Shown: positions 29,642 through 38,028, counted from the first letter of the stretch. The stretch is DNA of 64,000 bases from Desulforamulus aeronauticus DSM 10349 (GCF_900142375.1 NZ_FRAR01000016.1:1-64000), one strand, 5' to 3'. Translations and numbers: made by a program. Notes: generated by a model from the letters alone, not told the origin.

Positions 29642-29684
29642 AATGCCAATTGTCATTTCAAAGACAATTGGCATTTTATTTGCA
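29642..29684 (+). promoter_or_regulatory. Sigma-54 (RpoN) promoter overlapping an inverted repeat
   Basis: TTGGCATTTTATTTGCA at 29668-29684: GG (29670-29671) and GC (29682-29683) are separated by exactly 10 bases, as required for -24/-12 elements. Its -24 part is the right arm of a 13-bp inverted repeat AATGCCAATTGTC/GACAATTGGCATT (29642-29675). Transcription would start near 29695. Confidence 0.75.
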
Positions 29685-29808
29685 TTTATGATTGGGCATC
29701 AAGGGATAAGTATCTTACATTGTGATTTAATTATTTTTTAGGGGGGGTGACTATAAAAACGTTATAACTTCAAATTTAGTAAAAGTAGTAAATAAAGGAG
29801 GATGAATC

Positions 29809-31653
29809 GTGGCATACCGTAAAATTGATGCAGATGTAATTATTGTTGGAGGCGGCAGCGCAGGAACCTTTGCAGCAATCAAAGCAAAAACTGCAAATCC
29901 AAAAGCCAGGGTAGTAGTACTAGATAAAGGACCTATTGAAACATCTGGTGCAATCGGACGTGGTATGGATGCATTAAACATTGTTTCCGTTCCTGGATAT
30001 GGTACTCCAGAAGATGTAGTGGAAGCTCTTACTAAAGTATCTGAAGGTATCATCGATCAGGAGGCAGCCTATGTTTTAGGCGAAAAATCGATTGAAGTAA
30101 TAAAAGATCTTGAAGAATTTACAGGGCGTGAACCCGGTGATCTATTCCCGGTGGATGAAAACGGAAACTATAAATGCAACTATTTACATCCTACCCAAAA
30201 GCCCTTATATCTAGCAATGGACGGCGAGGACATTAAGCGTGCGTTGGCCCGTGAAGTAAGAAGGTTAGGTTGCACAGTTTTAGATAGAACTGCCACAGTA
30301 AAACTTTTTACTGCTGATGGTAAGGTAACCGGTGTATTTGCCTTCGATATTAGAACTGGTGAGCACTTCTTAATCAGCGCCCCTGCAGTTGTTCTTACTG
30401 CCGGTTGTGCAGGTAGATTTGGGATGCCGAGAGATGGCTACCTAAGTGGTATTTATGAATTCCCTGGTAATACTGGTGATGGATACGCCCTTGCATATCA
30501 TGCGGGAGCCGAAATGGTTAACATGGAATGTTTCCAAACCAACCTGTTAATGAAAGACTTTAATGGTCCTGCATGTGGCTATGTTGTAATTCCTAGAGGT
30601 GGTTACGGCATTAACGCTTTAGGTGAAAAATATTGGAGCCATGGTTACTGGTCTGGTGATATGTTCCTAGCCGTTTGGCGTGAATTTACTGAAGGCCGTG
30701 GTCCTGTATATCTGAAGTTGGATCACCTTCCTGAAGATACCATTCAGGGTCTGGAAAAAATTCTTTGGGGTACTGAACGTACGGTACGCGGTCAATTCCA
30801 TAAGCAACGTAATGAAAACTATCGTTGCTGGGATTCCGTTGAACAAGGTATGGAAGAAATCACTCTGTGCAGTGGACATAGTATGTCAGGTATTTGGGTA
30901 AATAAAGATGCTGAAACAAGTGTACCGGGCCTATTTGCTGCTGGTGACTGTGCAGCTGTACCTCACCAATACTTAACAGGTGCTTTTGTATTCGGTGGAA
31001 TAGCAGGGAAAACGGCTGCCGAGTATGCTGCAAAAGCAAAAGCTCCTAAACTAGATATAGATGTTGACAAGTTGTGGAAAGAATTAAGAGTTCCGCTTGA
31101 TCGTCCAGATGGTTTGCCTGTTGAGCAAGTGGAAATTAAGATTCGTGGCAAGGTCAGCCAGTATATGACTCCACCCAAGAGCGATCCTCTGTACAACAAG
31201 ATGCTTTGGTGGGTTGATAGAATGCGCCGTGAAGATGTTCCTAACATCAAGGTTTGTGATTTCCACGATCTGATCAAAGTTACTGAAATTAATAGTATGA
31301 TCGATTGCGCAGAGATGGCTGTTAAAGCATCCTTATATCGTACTGAAAGCCGTTGGGGACTTAGCCACTATCGTTTAACTCACCCGAAAGTAGATTCGAA
31401 ATGGGATGGCAAACAAGTAGTAGTTAAGAAGAACCTGGCAACTGGTGAAATGGAAGTATCCTCCAAGGATGTTCCCAAGTACAAATGGGATTATCCCACT
31501 AGATTGGAATATGAATATCCGGAGCTTAAGCTAGAAATTGGTAAAGGCTATGTCCATCCGGACAATGATTACAATGATCCTTGGATCACTGAAAAGGTTT
31601 CTAGAGAAGGTATGGATATTCCTAAGAGAATGACAGTCAAGAAGGAGGATTAA
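29809..31653 (+). CDS. AprA/FrdA-like FAD-dependent reductase, catalytic subunit
   Basis: 614-residue soluble flavoprotein. FAD-binding Rossmann motif VIIVGGGSAGTFAAIKAK near 10-27; second FAD segment VPGLFAAGDCAAVPHQYLTGAFVFGGIAGKTAAEYA near 365-400; C-terminal helical domain. The pattern GDC...TGAFV.GG is closer to adenylylsulfate reductase alpha (AprA) than to classical fumarate reductase, but AprA itself is a little longer and the true substrate cannot be read from sequence. GTG start with AAAGGAGG. Followed after 2 bases by a ferredoxin partner, then by hydrogenase genes, so electrons from H2 are the likely reductant. No membrane subunit is encoded. Confidence 0.8.
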   Translation: MAYRKIDADVIIVGGGSAGTFAAIKAKTANPKARVVVLDKGPIETSGAIGRGMDALNIVSVPGYGTPEDVVEALTKVSEGIIDQEAAYVLGEKSIEVIKDLEEFTGREPGDLFPVDENGNYKCNYLHPTQKPLYLAMDGEDIKRALAREVRRLGCTVLDRTATVKLFTADGKVTGVFAFDIRTGEHFLISAPAVVLTAGCAGRFGMPRDGYLSGIYEFPGNTGDGYALAYHAGAEMVNMECFQTNLLMKDFNGPACGYVVIPRGGYGINALGEKYWSHGYWSGDMFLAVWREFTEGRGPVYLKLDHLPEDTIQGLEKILWGTERTVRGQFHKQRNENYRCWDSVEQGMEEITLCSGHSMSGIWVNKDAETSVPGLFAAGDCAAVPHQYLTGAFVFGGIAGKTAAEYAAKAKAPKLDIDVDKLWKELRVPLDRPDGLPVEQVEIKIRGKVSQYMTPPKSDPLYNKMLWWVDRMRREDVPNIKVCDFHDLIKVTEINSMIDCAEMAVKASLYRTESRWGLSHYRLTHPKVDSKWDGKQVVVKKNLATGEMEVSSKDVPKYKWDYPTRLEYEYPELKLEIGKGYVHPDNDYNDPWITEKVSREGMDIPKRMTVKKED

Positions 31654-31655
31654 AC

Positions 31656-31883
31656 ATGGAACGCTTTGATTGCAAAAAATATGAATGGGTTAAAGTAGAT
31701 AAATCTAAATGTGCCAGCTGTGGAACTTGTGTAGATTATTGCCCAAGGGACGTACTTAGACTTGACAACCAAGGATTTCCTTACATGGCCTATCGTGATG
31801 ATTGCTGGTACTGTGATGTTTGTAAATTTGTATGCCAGTTAGATGCCATTGAATTGGAAACAGTACCTTATTTAATCAGATAA
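31656..31883 (+). CDS. AprB-like 2x[4Fe-4S] ferredoxin subunit
   Basis: 75 residues with CASCGTCVDYCP and CWYCDVCKFVCQ, eight cysteines for two [4Fe-4S] clusters, in the arrangement of AprB but without its C-terminal extension. Starts 2 bases after the flavoprotein stop (ATG, AAGGAGG upstream inside that gene), so the two surely form a complex. Confidence 0.85.
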   Translation: MERFDCKKYEWVKVDKSKCASCGTCVDYCPRDVLRLDNQGFPYMAYRDDCWYCDVCKFVCQLDAIELETVPYLIR

Positions 31884-31895
31884 TTTTTTGTATCA

Positions 31896-31924
31896 AGTAC
31901 CCCTCCGTTAAACGGAGGGGTACT
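31896..31924 (+). other. Strong intercistronic hairpin
   Basis: AGTACCCCTCCGTT and AACGGAGGGGTACT, a 14-bp perfect inverted repeat with almost no loop, and no T-run after it. More like an mRNA processing or stabilising element than a terminator. It separates the flavoprotein pair from the hydrogenase pair. Confidence 0.7.
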
Positions 31925-31961
31925 GATTACAGTTAACAACTCTGAGATTGGGGTGTTAATT

Positions 31962-32852
31962 TTGAAAAAGGTAGTAATCGAAGCACTTTCCGGTTGTGAA
32001 GGTTGTGAGGTATCGATTCTTGATCTTGGTGAAGAACTCCTTACCCTTTTGAAACAAATTGAAATCATCCATGCACCAATAATCATGGACTCTAAACATT
32101 TCGACCCCTTTAGTAATGATTTAGAAATAAAAATACCGAGAGCAGATATTGGTATACTTTCGGGGTCCATACGTACAGAGGAAAACTTAGAGGTAGCTCG
32201 TGCAGTAAGAGAAAATTGTGACATTGTAATAGCAAATGGGACTTGTGCTTGTATGGGTGGGATACACTCGATAGCTAATGTGATGCCATTAGATTCCGTA
32301 AAGGAAGGTATCTGCCCTGCTGATTCGGGTGCAGATAAATATCATCTGCCAAAGGTAACTAATAGAGTAATTTCACTCAACGAAGTGATGGAGGTAGATA
32401 TTTATCTACCGGGTTGTCCGCCTCCAGTGAGCATGTTTGTAGACGCTATCAAGTGTGTTCTTGAAGGAAGGGATTTTGAGTTACCTAACGACACAGTTTG
32501 TAATGACTGTCCCAAAACAAAGGAAAAAAGAACCGTTTTTAGCGATAAAGGGCTACCTTTTCCAGAGATGCTCCGTCCATTAGAGCCTGTTGAACTGGAA
32601 GATCGCTGTTTATTTGAACAAGGTTATTTTTGCATGGGGGCTGCGACCAGAAGTGGTTGCGGTGGTGTATGCATGAAAATGGATATGCCTTGCCGTGGTT
32701 GTATGGGTCCTCGTAGGATTGAAGAGAATCCGCGTGCGGAATTACTTGGCTCCTTGGCTGTATATGGCTATACGCTTCGGGATGTTCATGATCGCCGGGC
32801 AGCGTTTAACTGGTTTACAGGGGCACACAATAACTTGCGGCCGATTCGTTAG
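31962..32852 (+). CDS. [NiFe] hydrogenase small subunit, group 3 (MvhG-like)
   Basis: About 296 residues. Proximal-cluster cysteines in SGCEGCEVS (near 9-17), NGTCACMGG and YLPGCPPP; C-terminal part with many cysteines (VCNDCPK, CLFEQGYFCMG, SGCGGVCMKMDMPCRGCMGP) for further clusters, as in F420-non-reducing (Mvh) and F420-reducing (Frh) hydrogenases. No twin-arginine signal, so cytoplasmic. Start at the TTG at 31962 with GGGGTG 6 bases before; a GTG at 31953 is in frame. Confidence 0.88.
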   Translation: MKKVVIEALSGCEGCEVSILDLGEELLTLLKQIEIIHAPIIMDSKHFDPFSNDLEIKIPRADIGILSGSIRTEENLEVARAVRENCDIVIANGTCACMGGIHSIANVMPLDSVKEGICPADSGADKYHLPKVTNRVISLNEVMEVDIYLPGCPPPVSMFVDAIKCVLEGRDFELPNDTVCNDCPKTKEKRTVFSDKGLPFPEMLRPLEPVELEDRCLFEQGYFCMGAATRSGCGGVCMKMDMPCRGCMGPRRIEENPRAELLGSLAVYGYTLRDVHDRRAAFNWFTGAHNNLRPIR

Positions 32853-32863
32853 GAGGGTCTGTA

Positions 32864-34306
32864 GTGGGAAAAACAATTACAATACAACCAGTCTCAAGAG
32901 TGGAGGGGCATGCGCGAGTAACTGTTCAATTGGATGATGGAGGAAGAGTATCTGATACAAAAGTTCAGGTGGTTGAAATAAGGGGCTTTGAAAAATTTTG
33001 CCTAGGTCGTCCAGTTGAAGAAATGCCAAGAATAGTTACCAGAATTTGTGGAGTATGTCCATGGGCACATCATTTGGCGGCGGCTAAAGCTGCGGACGCA
33101 GTATTTGGGGTGCAAATTCCAGAGACAGCCAAAAAAATAAGAGAACTTGCTTATAGTGCGCACTTTATCCATAGCCATTTGCTACATTTCTTCTTTTTAG
33201 CAGGGGCAGATTTTTTGTGTGACCCAGGGACAGATTATTTGGTGAGGAATATTATGGGTCTCGCGGATAAACACCCCATATTGGTACAAAAAATTGCACG
33301 TATTCGTAACGTAGCTCAGAAAATGACAGAAATAATAGCGGGTAAAGCTATTCATCCGGATGTCGCAGTTCCTGGTGGTTTTAGCAAGTCAATCAGTGAA
33401 GAACAACGGAAAGAACTTCGCTCAATGGCTGGCGATTGCCTGGAATTTGTCCAATTTTCCTTGGATTTTGCTAAAGATAAGGTATTTATGAATTTATTAC
33501 CACAAATAAAAAATTCCCCAACCTTAAATACAGGCTTTCTGGGAATGGTTTCAAAGGACGGAGAATTGAATTTTTATGAAGGTAGACTCAGGTTACTCAA
33601 ATTAAATGGTGAGTGTGAGGAATTCGAACCATCTGATTACTTAGATTATATTAGCGAACATACCGAGGATTGGACTTACATGAAATTCCCCTATGATAAA
33701 TCCGCAGGGAAACTTTCTATGGATCCGGATCAGCCGATTGGGGTTTATCGTACAAACTCGCTGGCAAGGTTGAACGTATGTGATAGCATACCGACACCTT
33801 TGGCCCAAAAAGAACTCATTGATTTCCGTAAAGAAGTAGGTGGAGTTGCTCAACACAATTTCCTCTACCATTGGGCGCGTCTAATTGAGGCACTCTATGC
33901 CGCAGAAAGAGCGGTAGAATTGCTTGAGGATGAGGGAATTACTGACACCCATGTCAGAGAAAGTGTAAAACCATGTGCTGGTCGTGGAGTTGGAGTTGTT
34001 GAAGCACCCAGGGGAACATTAATACATGATTATCAAACGGATGACAACGGGTTACTTACCCGAGTAAATCTTATTGTCGGTACAACACATAACAATGCTG
34101 CTATTAATATTTCAGCCTTCCGTACCGCCCGTGAAGTGATCAAAGACGGCGTTTGTGATGAAGATGGCCTGAATAAAATTGAAATGGCTATCCGGGCCTA
34201 TGATCCTTGCTACAGTTGTGCGACCCATAAAATTGATGGCAGGGTGGCTGTTAGGGTTGCAGTTGTAGATAGTAAAGGTCAAGTAGTACAGACCTTAGGA
34301 AATTAA
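32864..34306 (+). CDS. [NiFe] hydrogenase large subunit, group 3 (MvhA-like)
   Basis: 480 residues. Ni-Fe ligands: L1 RICGVCPWAHH near 60-70, L2 DPCYSCATH at 447-455, followed by a 25-residue tail that the maturation protease would remove after His455. N-terminal IQPVSRVEGHARVTV is the group-wide start motif. Oxidises H2 in the cytoplasm. Its usual electron partner MvhD is absent; the adjacent AprA/AprB-like pair may take that role. GTG start after GGAGGG. Confidence 0.92.
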   Translation: MGKTITIQPVSRVEGHARVTVQLDDGGRVSDTKVQVVEIRGFEKFCLGRPVEEMPRIVTRICGVCPWAHHLAAAKAADAVFGVQIPETAKKIRELAYSAHFIHSHLLHFFFLAGADFLCDPGTDYLVRNIMGLADKHPILVQKIARIRNVAQKMTEIIAGKAIHPDVAVPGGFSKSISEEQRKELRSMAGDCLEFVQFSLDFAKDKVFMNLLPQIKNSPTLNTGFLGMVSKDGELNFYEGRLRLLKLNGECEEFEPSDYLDYISEHTEDWTYMKFPYDKSAGKLSMDPDQPIGVYRTNSLARLNVCDSIPTPLAQKELIDFRKEVGGVAQHNFLYHWARLIEALYAAERAVELLEDEGITDTHVRESVKPCAGRGVGVVEAPRGTLIHDYQTDDNGLLTRVNLIVGTTHNNAAINISAFRTAREVIKDGVCDEDGLNKIEMAIRAYDPCYSCATHKIDGRVAVRVAVVDSKGQVVQTLGN

Positions 34307-34327
34307 AGTAAGAGGGGGTGCTTTTAT

Positions 34328-34804
34328 ATGAATCCGGGTCAAGTAAGTATAATTGGATGCGGTAATATTTTATTTGGTGATGATGGCTTTGGACCCGGAG
34401 TAATAGAACATTTGCAAAAAAAAGCCCAGCTTCCTGAGGGTGTTGAGGTAATTGATGCAGGAACTGGTGCTGGGGAACTACTTCTGGACGCTCTTTTGGG
34501 GGAGAGCAAGCTAGAAAAGATTATATTGGTTGATGCCATGGACTGGGGATTAGTTCCCGGTACAGTTAGGGAAATTGAATTCGATAAAATTCCTCAAAAC
34601 AAAAGAGGGGATTTTTCTATTCATCAATTTCTTGACCTTAATATTTTAAATGAGTTAAAGCTCAGAAAAGGCATTGATGTACGTATTTTAGGCTGTCAGG
34701 TACAATCGATACCCGAGGAAATCGAGCCGGGGTTGTCGCCAGCTGTTGAGTCTGCCATTGAACCAACGATCCGATTAATCTTTCAAATACTGGCTGTGGT
34801 ATAG
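34328..34804 (+). CDS. Hydrogenase maturation protease (M52)
   Basis: 158 residues: IIGCGNILFGDDGFGPGVIEHLQ, with acidic nickel-sensing residues (FGDDG, VIDAGTGAG, LVDAMDWG), is the HycI/HyaD pattern. Cleaves the C-terminal tail of the large subunit once nickel is in place. 21 bases after the large subunit gene. A 37-base stretch of this gene recurs, with few changes, at 36971-37007. Confidence 0.9.
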   Translation: MNPGQVSIIGCGNILFGDDGFGPGVIEHLQKKAQLPEGVEVIDAGTGAGELLLDALLGESKLEKIILVDAMDWGLVPGTVREIEFDKIPQNKRGDFSIHQFLDLNILNELKLRKGIDVRILGCQVQSIPEEIEPGLSPAVESAIEPTIRLIFQILAVV

Positions 34805-34893
34805 CTATTTGTTTCACAATAGTAAAAACCATGTTGACCAACAGAAAAATACCCTAAATACGTGTAATTGGGGTTTAAGGAGGGTAAAAAGAT

Positions 34894-36861
34894 ATGGAAT
34901 TAGGACATGGACCTGCTCAGAAAAAGACATTCTTAATCTCGGTTGCATTATTTGCTTTGTTTTTTTTAATTACTGCCTTTTTTTCTGGGGGTATCTTGGG
35001 AGAAACAATCCATTGGACACAGCAATACTCTCCCGTTCTAAATAGTTCTAACGTATCTGCTTTAGTTGCAGCACTTCCCTTAATTGTAATGTTTACCTGT
35101 CTAACTGGTTTTAGAAGATCGTCTGTTTTTTCCTGCAGTATGGGGTTAATTGTTGCGCTGATTTTATCAGTAGCCGTCTGGGATATGCCAATAGGGTTAG
35201 CATCCAATGCAACCTTGTTTGGTTTTATGTTGGCAGCTTGTCCCATCTTATGGACGTTAACCTGTGCTGTTTGGGTCTATAATCTTCTTGTAGAAAGTGG
35301 AGAATTTGAGGTTATTAAGAAGTCCTTAGGTTATGTGAGCAACGACCGCCGGATACAAGTATTATTGCTTATATTTGGTTTTGGTACCCTGCTTGAAGGT
35401 ATTGCAGCTTTTGGGGCACCAATTGCCGTAACCTCAGCCATGATGGTTGGTATAGGATTTCCACCGATGACAGCGGCAGTATTATGCTTATTATCAGACA
35501 CCACTCCCTGTGCTTTCGGAACTCAAGGAACCCCGCTGGTTGTACTACAGGCAGTTACCGGAATTGACATAAATCACTTATCTACCATGATTGGCAGACA
35601 GACACCTATAACAACAGCCATTTTTGCCTCAGTATTGATTTGTTTCTTTGCCGGCTGGAAAGGATATAAAAAAATATGGTGGATACCTCTTGCAGCAGGC
35701 TGTGCATACGGATTGACAGCGTTTATAGTATCAAACACTGTTGGCCCGTATGTTGTTGATATCTCCGGTGCTCTTGCCGCAATAGGTGTCACCATACTAA
35801 TAACTAAGTTTTGGCATCCTAAAAAAATCTGGCTATTACCAACGGATGATCCAAATACTCCCGCTAAATATGAGGGAGAAAGAATTCCTCCTTTAAGAAT
35901 ACTGAAGGCTTGGTCACCTTACTTTTTAATGATAGCATTTATATCTGCAGTAAATGCTTCCTCTACAATTAAAACCGTGGGGGCAAAACTCAGTACCGTA
36001 ACCATTCACTGGCCCAATTTACACCTAATGATTTCAAAAGTGCCGCCAGCGACACTTAAAGTAGAGGAATACACTGCTATTTGGACATCGCCTTTGCTAA
36101 CCATTGGAGGCACTTTGGTGTTCTTTGTGGGAGTCATTACAATTTTTGTGACAGGAGTTGGTGTTGCAAGGGCAGCCAAGTGTTTTAAATCAACCCTCAA
36201 GCAATTAACAATGGCATATGCAACAATTTTGTGCATCCTTGGTATTGCTCAGTTAATGAACTATTCCGCAATGACTTATACCATGGGAATGGCCTTTGCT
36301 CAAACTGGTTTTTGGCTTCCTATGAGTGTAGCTATATTAGGTCTATTGGGTGTTTTCTTAACTGGTACGGACGCGGCTTCCAATGCTTTATTTGGTCAAA
36401 TGGTTTGTGTTGCCGCAGAACAATCAGGTCACAGTGGATTACTTGCCGCCAGTACCCTTAGCTCCGGAGGTGTTATGGGTAAATCATGTGCACCTCAAGA
36501 CTTAGCGATTGTTACCGCATCAGTAAACCTGCCCGGTGCTGAAGGAGAGATCATTCGCAGGGTTGTGTGGGTGTCTGTAATATTCACAGTACTTATTGGG
36601 ACAATTTCAATGTTACAAGCTCATGTCTTTACCTGGATGGTACCAGTAATATCAGAAACAATTCATCAAGTTGAGAGAGCTACCTCACCGGTTGTACTTT
36701 GGGGTATACCAATAATTGTTGGGCTGATTACCTTAATTAGTGTAGTCAAAATGGTTAAACAGTGGACAGAAGAAGAGTGTTTCTGTCCCTCCGGTGATGG
36801 GGATAAATCTATGATAGATCTAAAAAAATCCGAAAGTTCTGGTTCAGGCCAAGTAATGTAA
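34894..36861 (+). CDS. L-lactate permease family carrier (LctP/LldP)
   Basis: 655 residues, about 14 hydrophobic segments, with FGTLLEGIAAFGAPIAVTSAMMVGIGFPP and FLTGTDAASNALFGQMVCVAAEQ, and SSGGVMGKSCAPQDLAIVTA, hallmark motifs of the lactate/glycolate permease family (TC 2.A.14). Longer than the usual 550 or so because of an extra loop (near 370-400) and a C-terminal extension. Same strand, 89 bases after the protease gene with GGAGGG ribosome site, ahead of a terminator. Probably imports the organic acid handled by the operon; substrate unproven. Confidence 0.88.
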   Translation: MELGHGPAQKKTFLISVALFALFFLITAFFSGGILGETIHWTQQYSPVLNSSNVSALVAALPLIVMFTCLTGFRRSSVFSCSMGLIVALILSVAVWDMPIGLASNATLFGFMLAACPILWTLTCAVWVYNLLVESGEFEVIKKSLGYVSNDRRIQVLLLIFGFGTLLEGIAAFGAPIAVTSAMMVGIGFPPMTAAVLCLLSDTTPCAFGTQGTPLVVLQAVTGIDINHLSTMIGRQTPITTAIFASVLICFFAGWKGYKKIWWIPLAAGCAYGLTAFIVSNTVGPYVVDISGALAAIGVTILITKFWHPKKIWLLPTDDPNTPAKYEGERIPPLRILKAWSPYFLMIAFISAVNASSTIKTVGAKLSTVTIHWPNLHLMISKVPPATLKVEEYTAIWTSPLLTIGGTLVFFVGVITIFVTGVGVARAAKCFKSTLKQLTMAYATILCILGIAQLMNYSAMTYTMGMAFAQTGFWLPMSVAILGLLGVFLTGTDAASNALFGQMVCVAAEQSGHSGLLAASTLSSGGVMGKSCAPQDLAIVTASVNLPGAEGEIIRRVVWVSVIFTVLIGTISMLQAHVFTWMVPVISETIHQVERATSPVVLWGIPIIVGLITLISVVKMVKQWTEEECFCPSGDGDKSMIDLKKSESSGSGQVM

Positions 36862-36887
36862 TAGTATAGAATCCCTGTAAATATCTA

Positions 36888-36911
36888 ACCCCCCGGAAAA
36901 TTTCCGGGGGT
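36888..36911 (+). terminator. Terminator of the flavoprotein-hydrogenase operon
   Basis: ACCCCCCGGAAA / TTTCCGGGGGT hairpin followed by CTATTT. Confidence 0.75.
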
Positions 36912-36929
36912 CTATTTACCCTAACAGGT

Positions 36930-36972
36930 AGTCTGGTTTCTCTTACGGTGTTAGGATGAGAGAAACCAGACT
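36930..36972. repeat. 14-bp inverted repeat
   Basis: AGTCTGGTTTCTCT (36930-36943) and AGAGAAACCAGACT (36959-36972), perfect, 15 bases apart. It directly precedes the protease-like fragment and may mark the junction at which that fragment was joined. Confidence 0.6.
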
Positions 36973-37100
36973 GGGAACTACTTTTGAACACTCTTTTGGG
37001 GGAGAGCGTTCAAGCATTTTCATTATATCTAATAATACAAGCAAAATCAATGCCAACAGGTTGGTAGAGGTATTCCTCACACACGGGCGGGGGCATGAAA
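36971..37100 (+). pseudogene. Eroded fragment of a hydrogenase protease gene
   Basis: Bases 36971-37007 match 34471-34507 of the intact protease gene at about 32 of 37 positions. Translated with one frameshift, GELLLNTLLGE continues as IFIISNN...NRLVEVF, resembling GELLLDALLGE...IILVDAM...GTVREIEF of the intact protein. No start and broken frame. The 340-base gap to 37253 has otherwise a hairpin TTTAGAAAC-ATA-GTTTCTAAA (37144-37164) and a promoter-like TGGAAA-N17-TATAAT (37193-37221). Confidence 0.55.
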
Positions 37101-37253
37101 CTTGCAATACTAAAAATATAATAAGCATGAGAATGATAAACAATTTAGAAACATAGTTTCTAAAAAATTTTGCTATATTATGTTGAAACATGTGGAAAAA
37201 ATAAACCGAAAATTATATAATTTGCCAACTAAATTTTTAAAGGAGGTGAGCCT

Positions 37254-37685
37254 ATGGATGCATATTTTTCAAGGGTTATGGGAATGGGGAGATATCCCGA
37301 TAAAACGATTAAGGAAGTCTTTTGTAGCAATCGACCCTATTTTGATCAAATTTTGTACAAAAATGTAAGATTTCGTCATGAATACGCTAGAGAATTTAGA
37401 GAATGGATTGAACAACTCCCGGTAAAAGAGCCTGCTTTTCTAGAAATGGAAAGAATAAAGGTAAGTATTGAACTCCTTGGGGATAAGAAGGTAAGAGAAT
37501 TGTTTAGTAAACTAGTTGAAGTAATTAATTTCGAAAACCCTAATTTAAAACTGAATAAAGACTTGGATTATACAGTAACATTACCGCAAAACTTCACTGT
37601 AGATATTCCAAGTAGGCAACAGCAGCAAATAAATAATTTTTGGAAGAGATTAGCCATTCCGGAAATAAATGAAAGTGAATCGTAG
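37254..37685 (+). CDS. Unrecognised 143-residue protein
   Basis: Not recognised. Soluble, no Cys cluster, no membrane span. Begins MDAYFSRVMGMGRYPDKTIKEVFCSNRPYFD and is rich in Arg/Glu/Phe. Ribosome site AAAGGAGGTGAG is very strong, and codon use looks normal, so it is probably a real gene. It lies between the hydrogenase operon and hyp genes, and is followed after 16 bases by a second small gene. Confidence 0.7.
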   Translation: MDAYFSRVMGMGRYPDKTIKEVFCSNRPYFDQILYKNVRFRHEYAREFREWIEQLPVKEPAFLEMERIKVSIELLGDKKVRELFSKLVEVINFENPNLKLNKDLDYTVTLPQNFTVDIPSRQQQQINNFWKRLAIPEINESES

Positions 37686-37701
37686 AAAGGGTGGAATGTA
37701 C

Positions 37702-37875
37702 ATGGAATCTGTTCAAAAAGAGTCTTCCAAAGCAACACAGAGGGAATATATCGTTAACTGGATGAAGGAAGTTATGGCAGAGAAAAAAGATATCTCAGAA
37801 AAAAAGGCTTTTCTTGCAAAATTAAAAACTATTTGTGATTATCATGGCATTTCACTGGAAGAATTCGAAGCGTAG
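37702..37875 (+). CDS. Unrecognised 57-residue protein
   Basis: MESVQKESSKATQREYIVNW...ISLEEFEA, charged and probably helical. ATG at 37702 has AAAGGGTGG at 7 bases; earlier in-frame ATGs (37669, 37696) are less well placed. Likely co-transcribed with the gene before it. No function suggested. Confidence 0.55.
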   Translation: MESVQKESSKATQREYIVNWMKEVMAEKKDISEKKAFLAKLKTICDYHGISLEEFEA

Positions 37876-37907
37876 TTCAGCTGTTTTTATGATCAAAATC
37901 CCCATCC

Positions 37908-38028
37908 GATACAAAATAGATTCGCCTGATCAGTTTTTGTATCTATGCAGTTAGTCATTTTTAAGACAGTGATCTCTTTTTGTATCACTAATACTGAATT
38001 GCCTGGGGAACCGATACAAAAAAGATTC
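37908..38028 (+). promoter_or_regulatory. Cluster of four 16-bp enhancer-like motifs upstream of hypF
   Basis: GATACAAAATAGATTC (37908-37923), reverse GATACAAAAACTGATC (37943-37928), reverse GATACAAAAAGAGATC (37986-37971) and GATACAAAAAAGATTC (38013-38028). Pattern GATACAAAA-N5-TC. It also occurs before the hydrogenase operon. Likely binding sites for the activator encoded at 42873. I could not find a convincing -24/-12 element before hypF: CGGTAC at 38101 region has only the -24 half. Confidence 0.6.

Noticed and set aside
29642-29675. Intrinsic terminator upstream of the flavoprotein operon
   Set aside because: No gene ends there, the tail is not a T-run, and the right arm forms a well-spaced -24/-12 promoter.
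36943-37191. Frames on both strands in the gap after the lactate permease
   Set aside because: The region is better explained as a protease-gene fragment and hairpins; neither frame has a good ribosome site.
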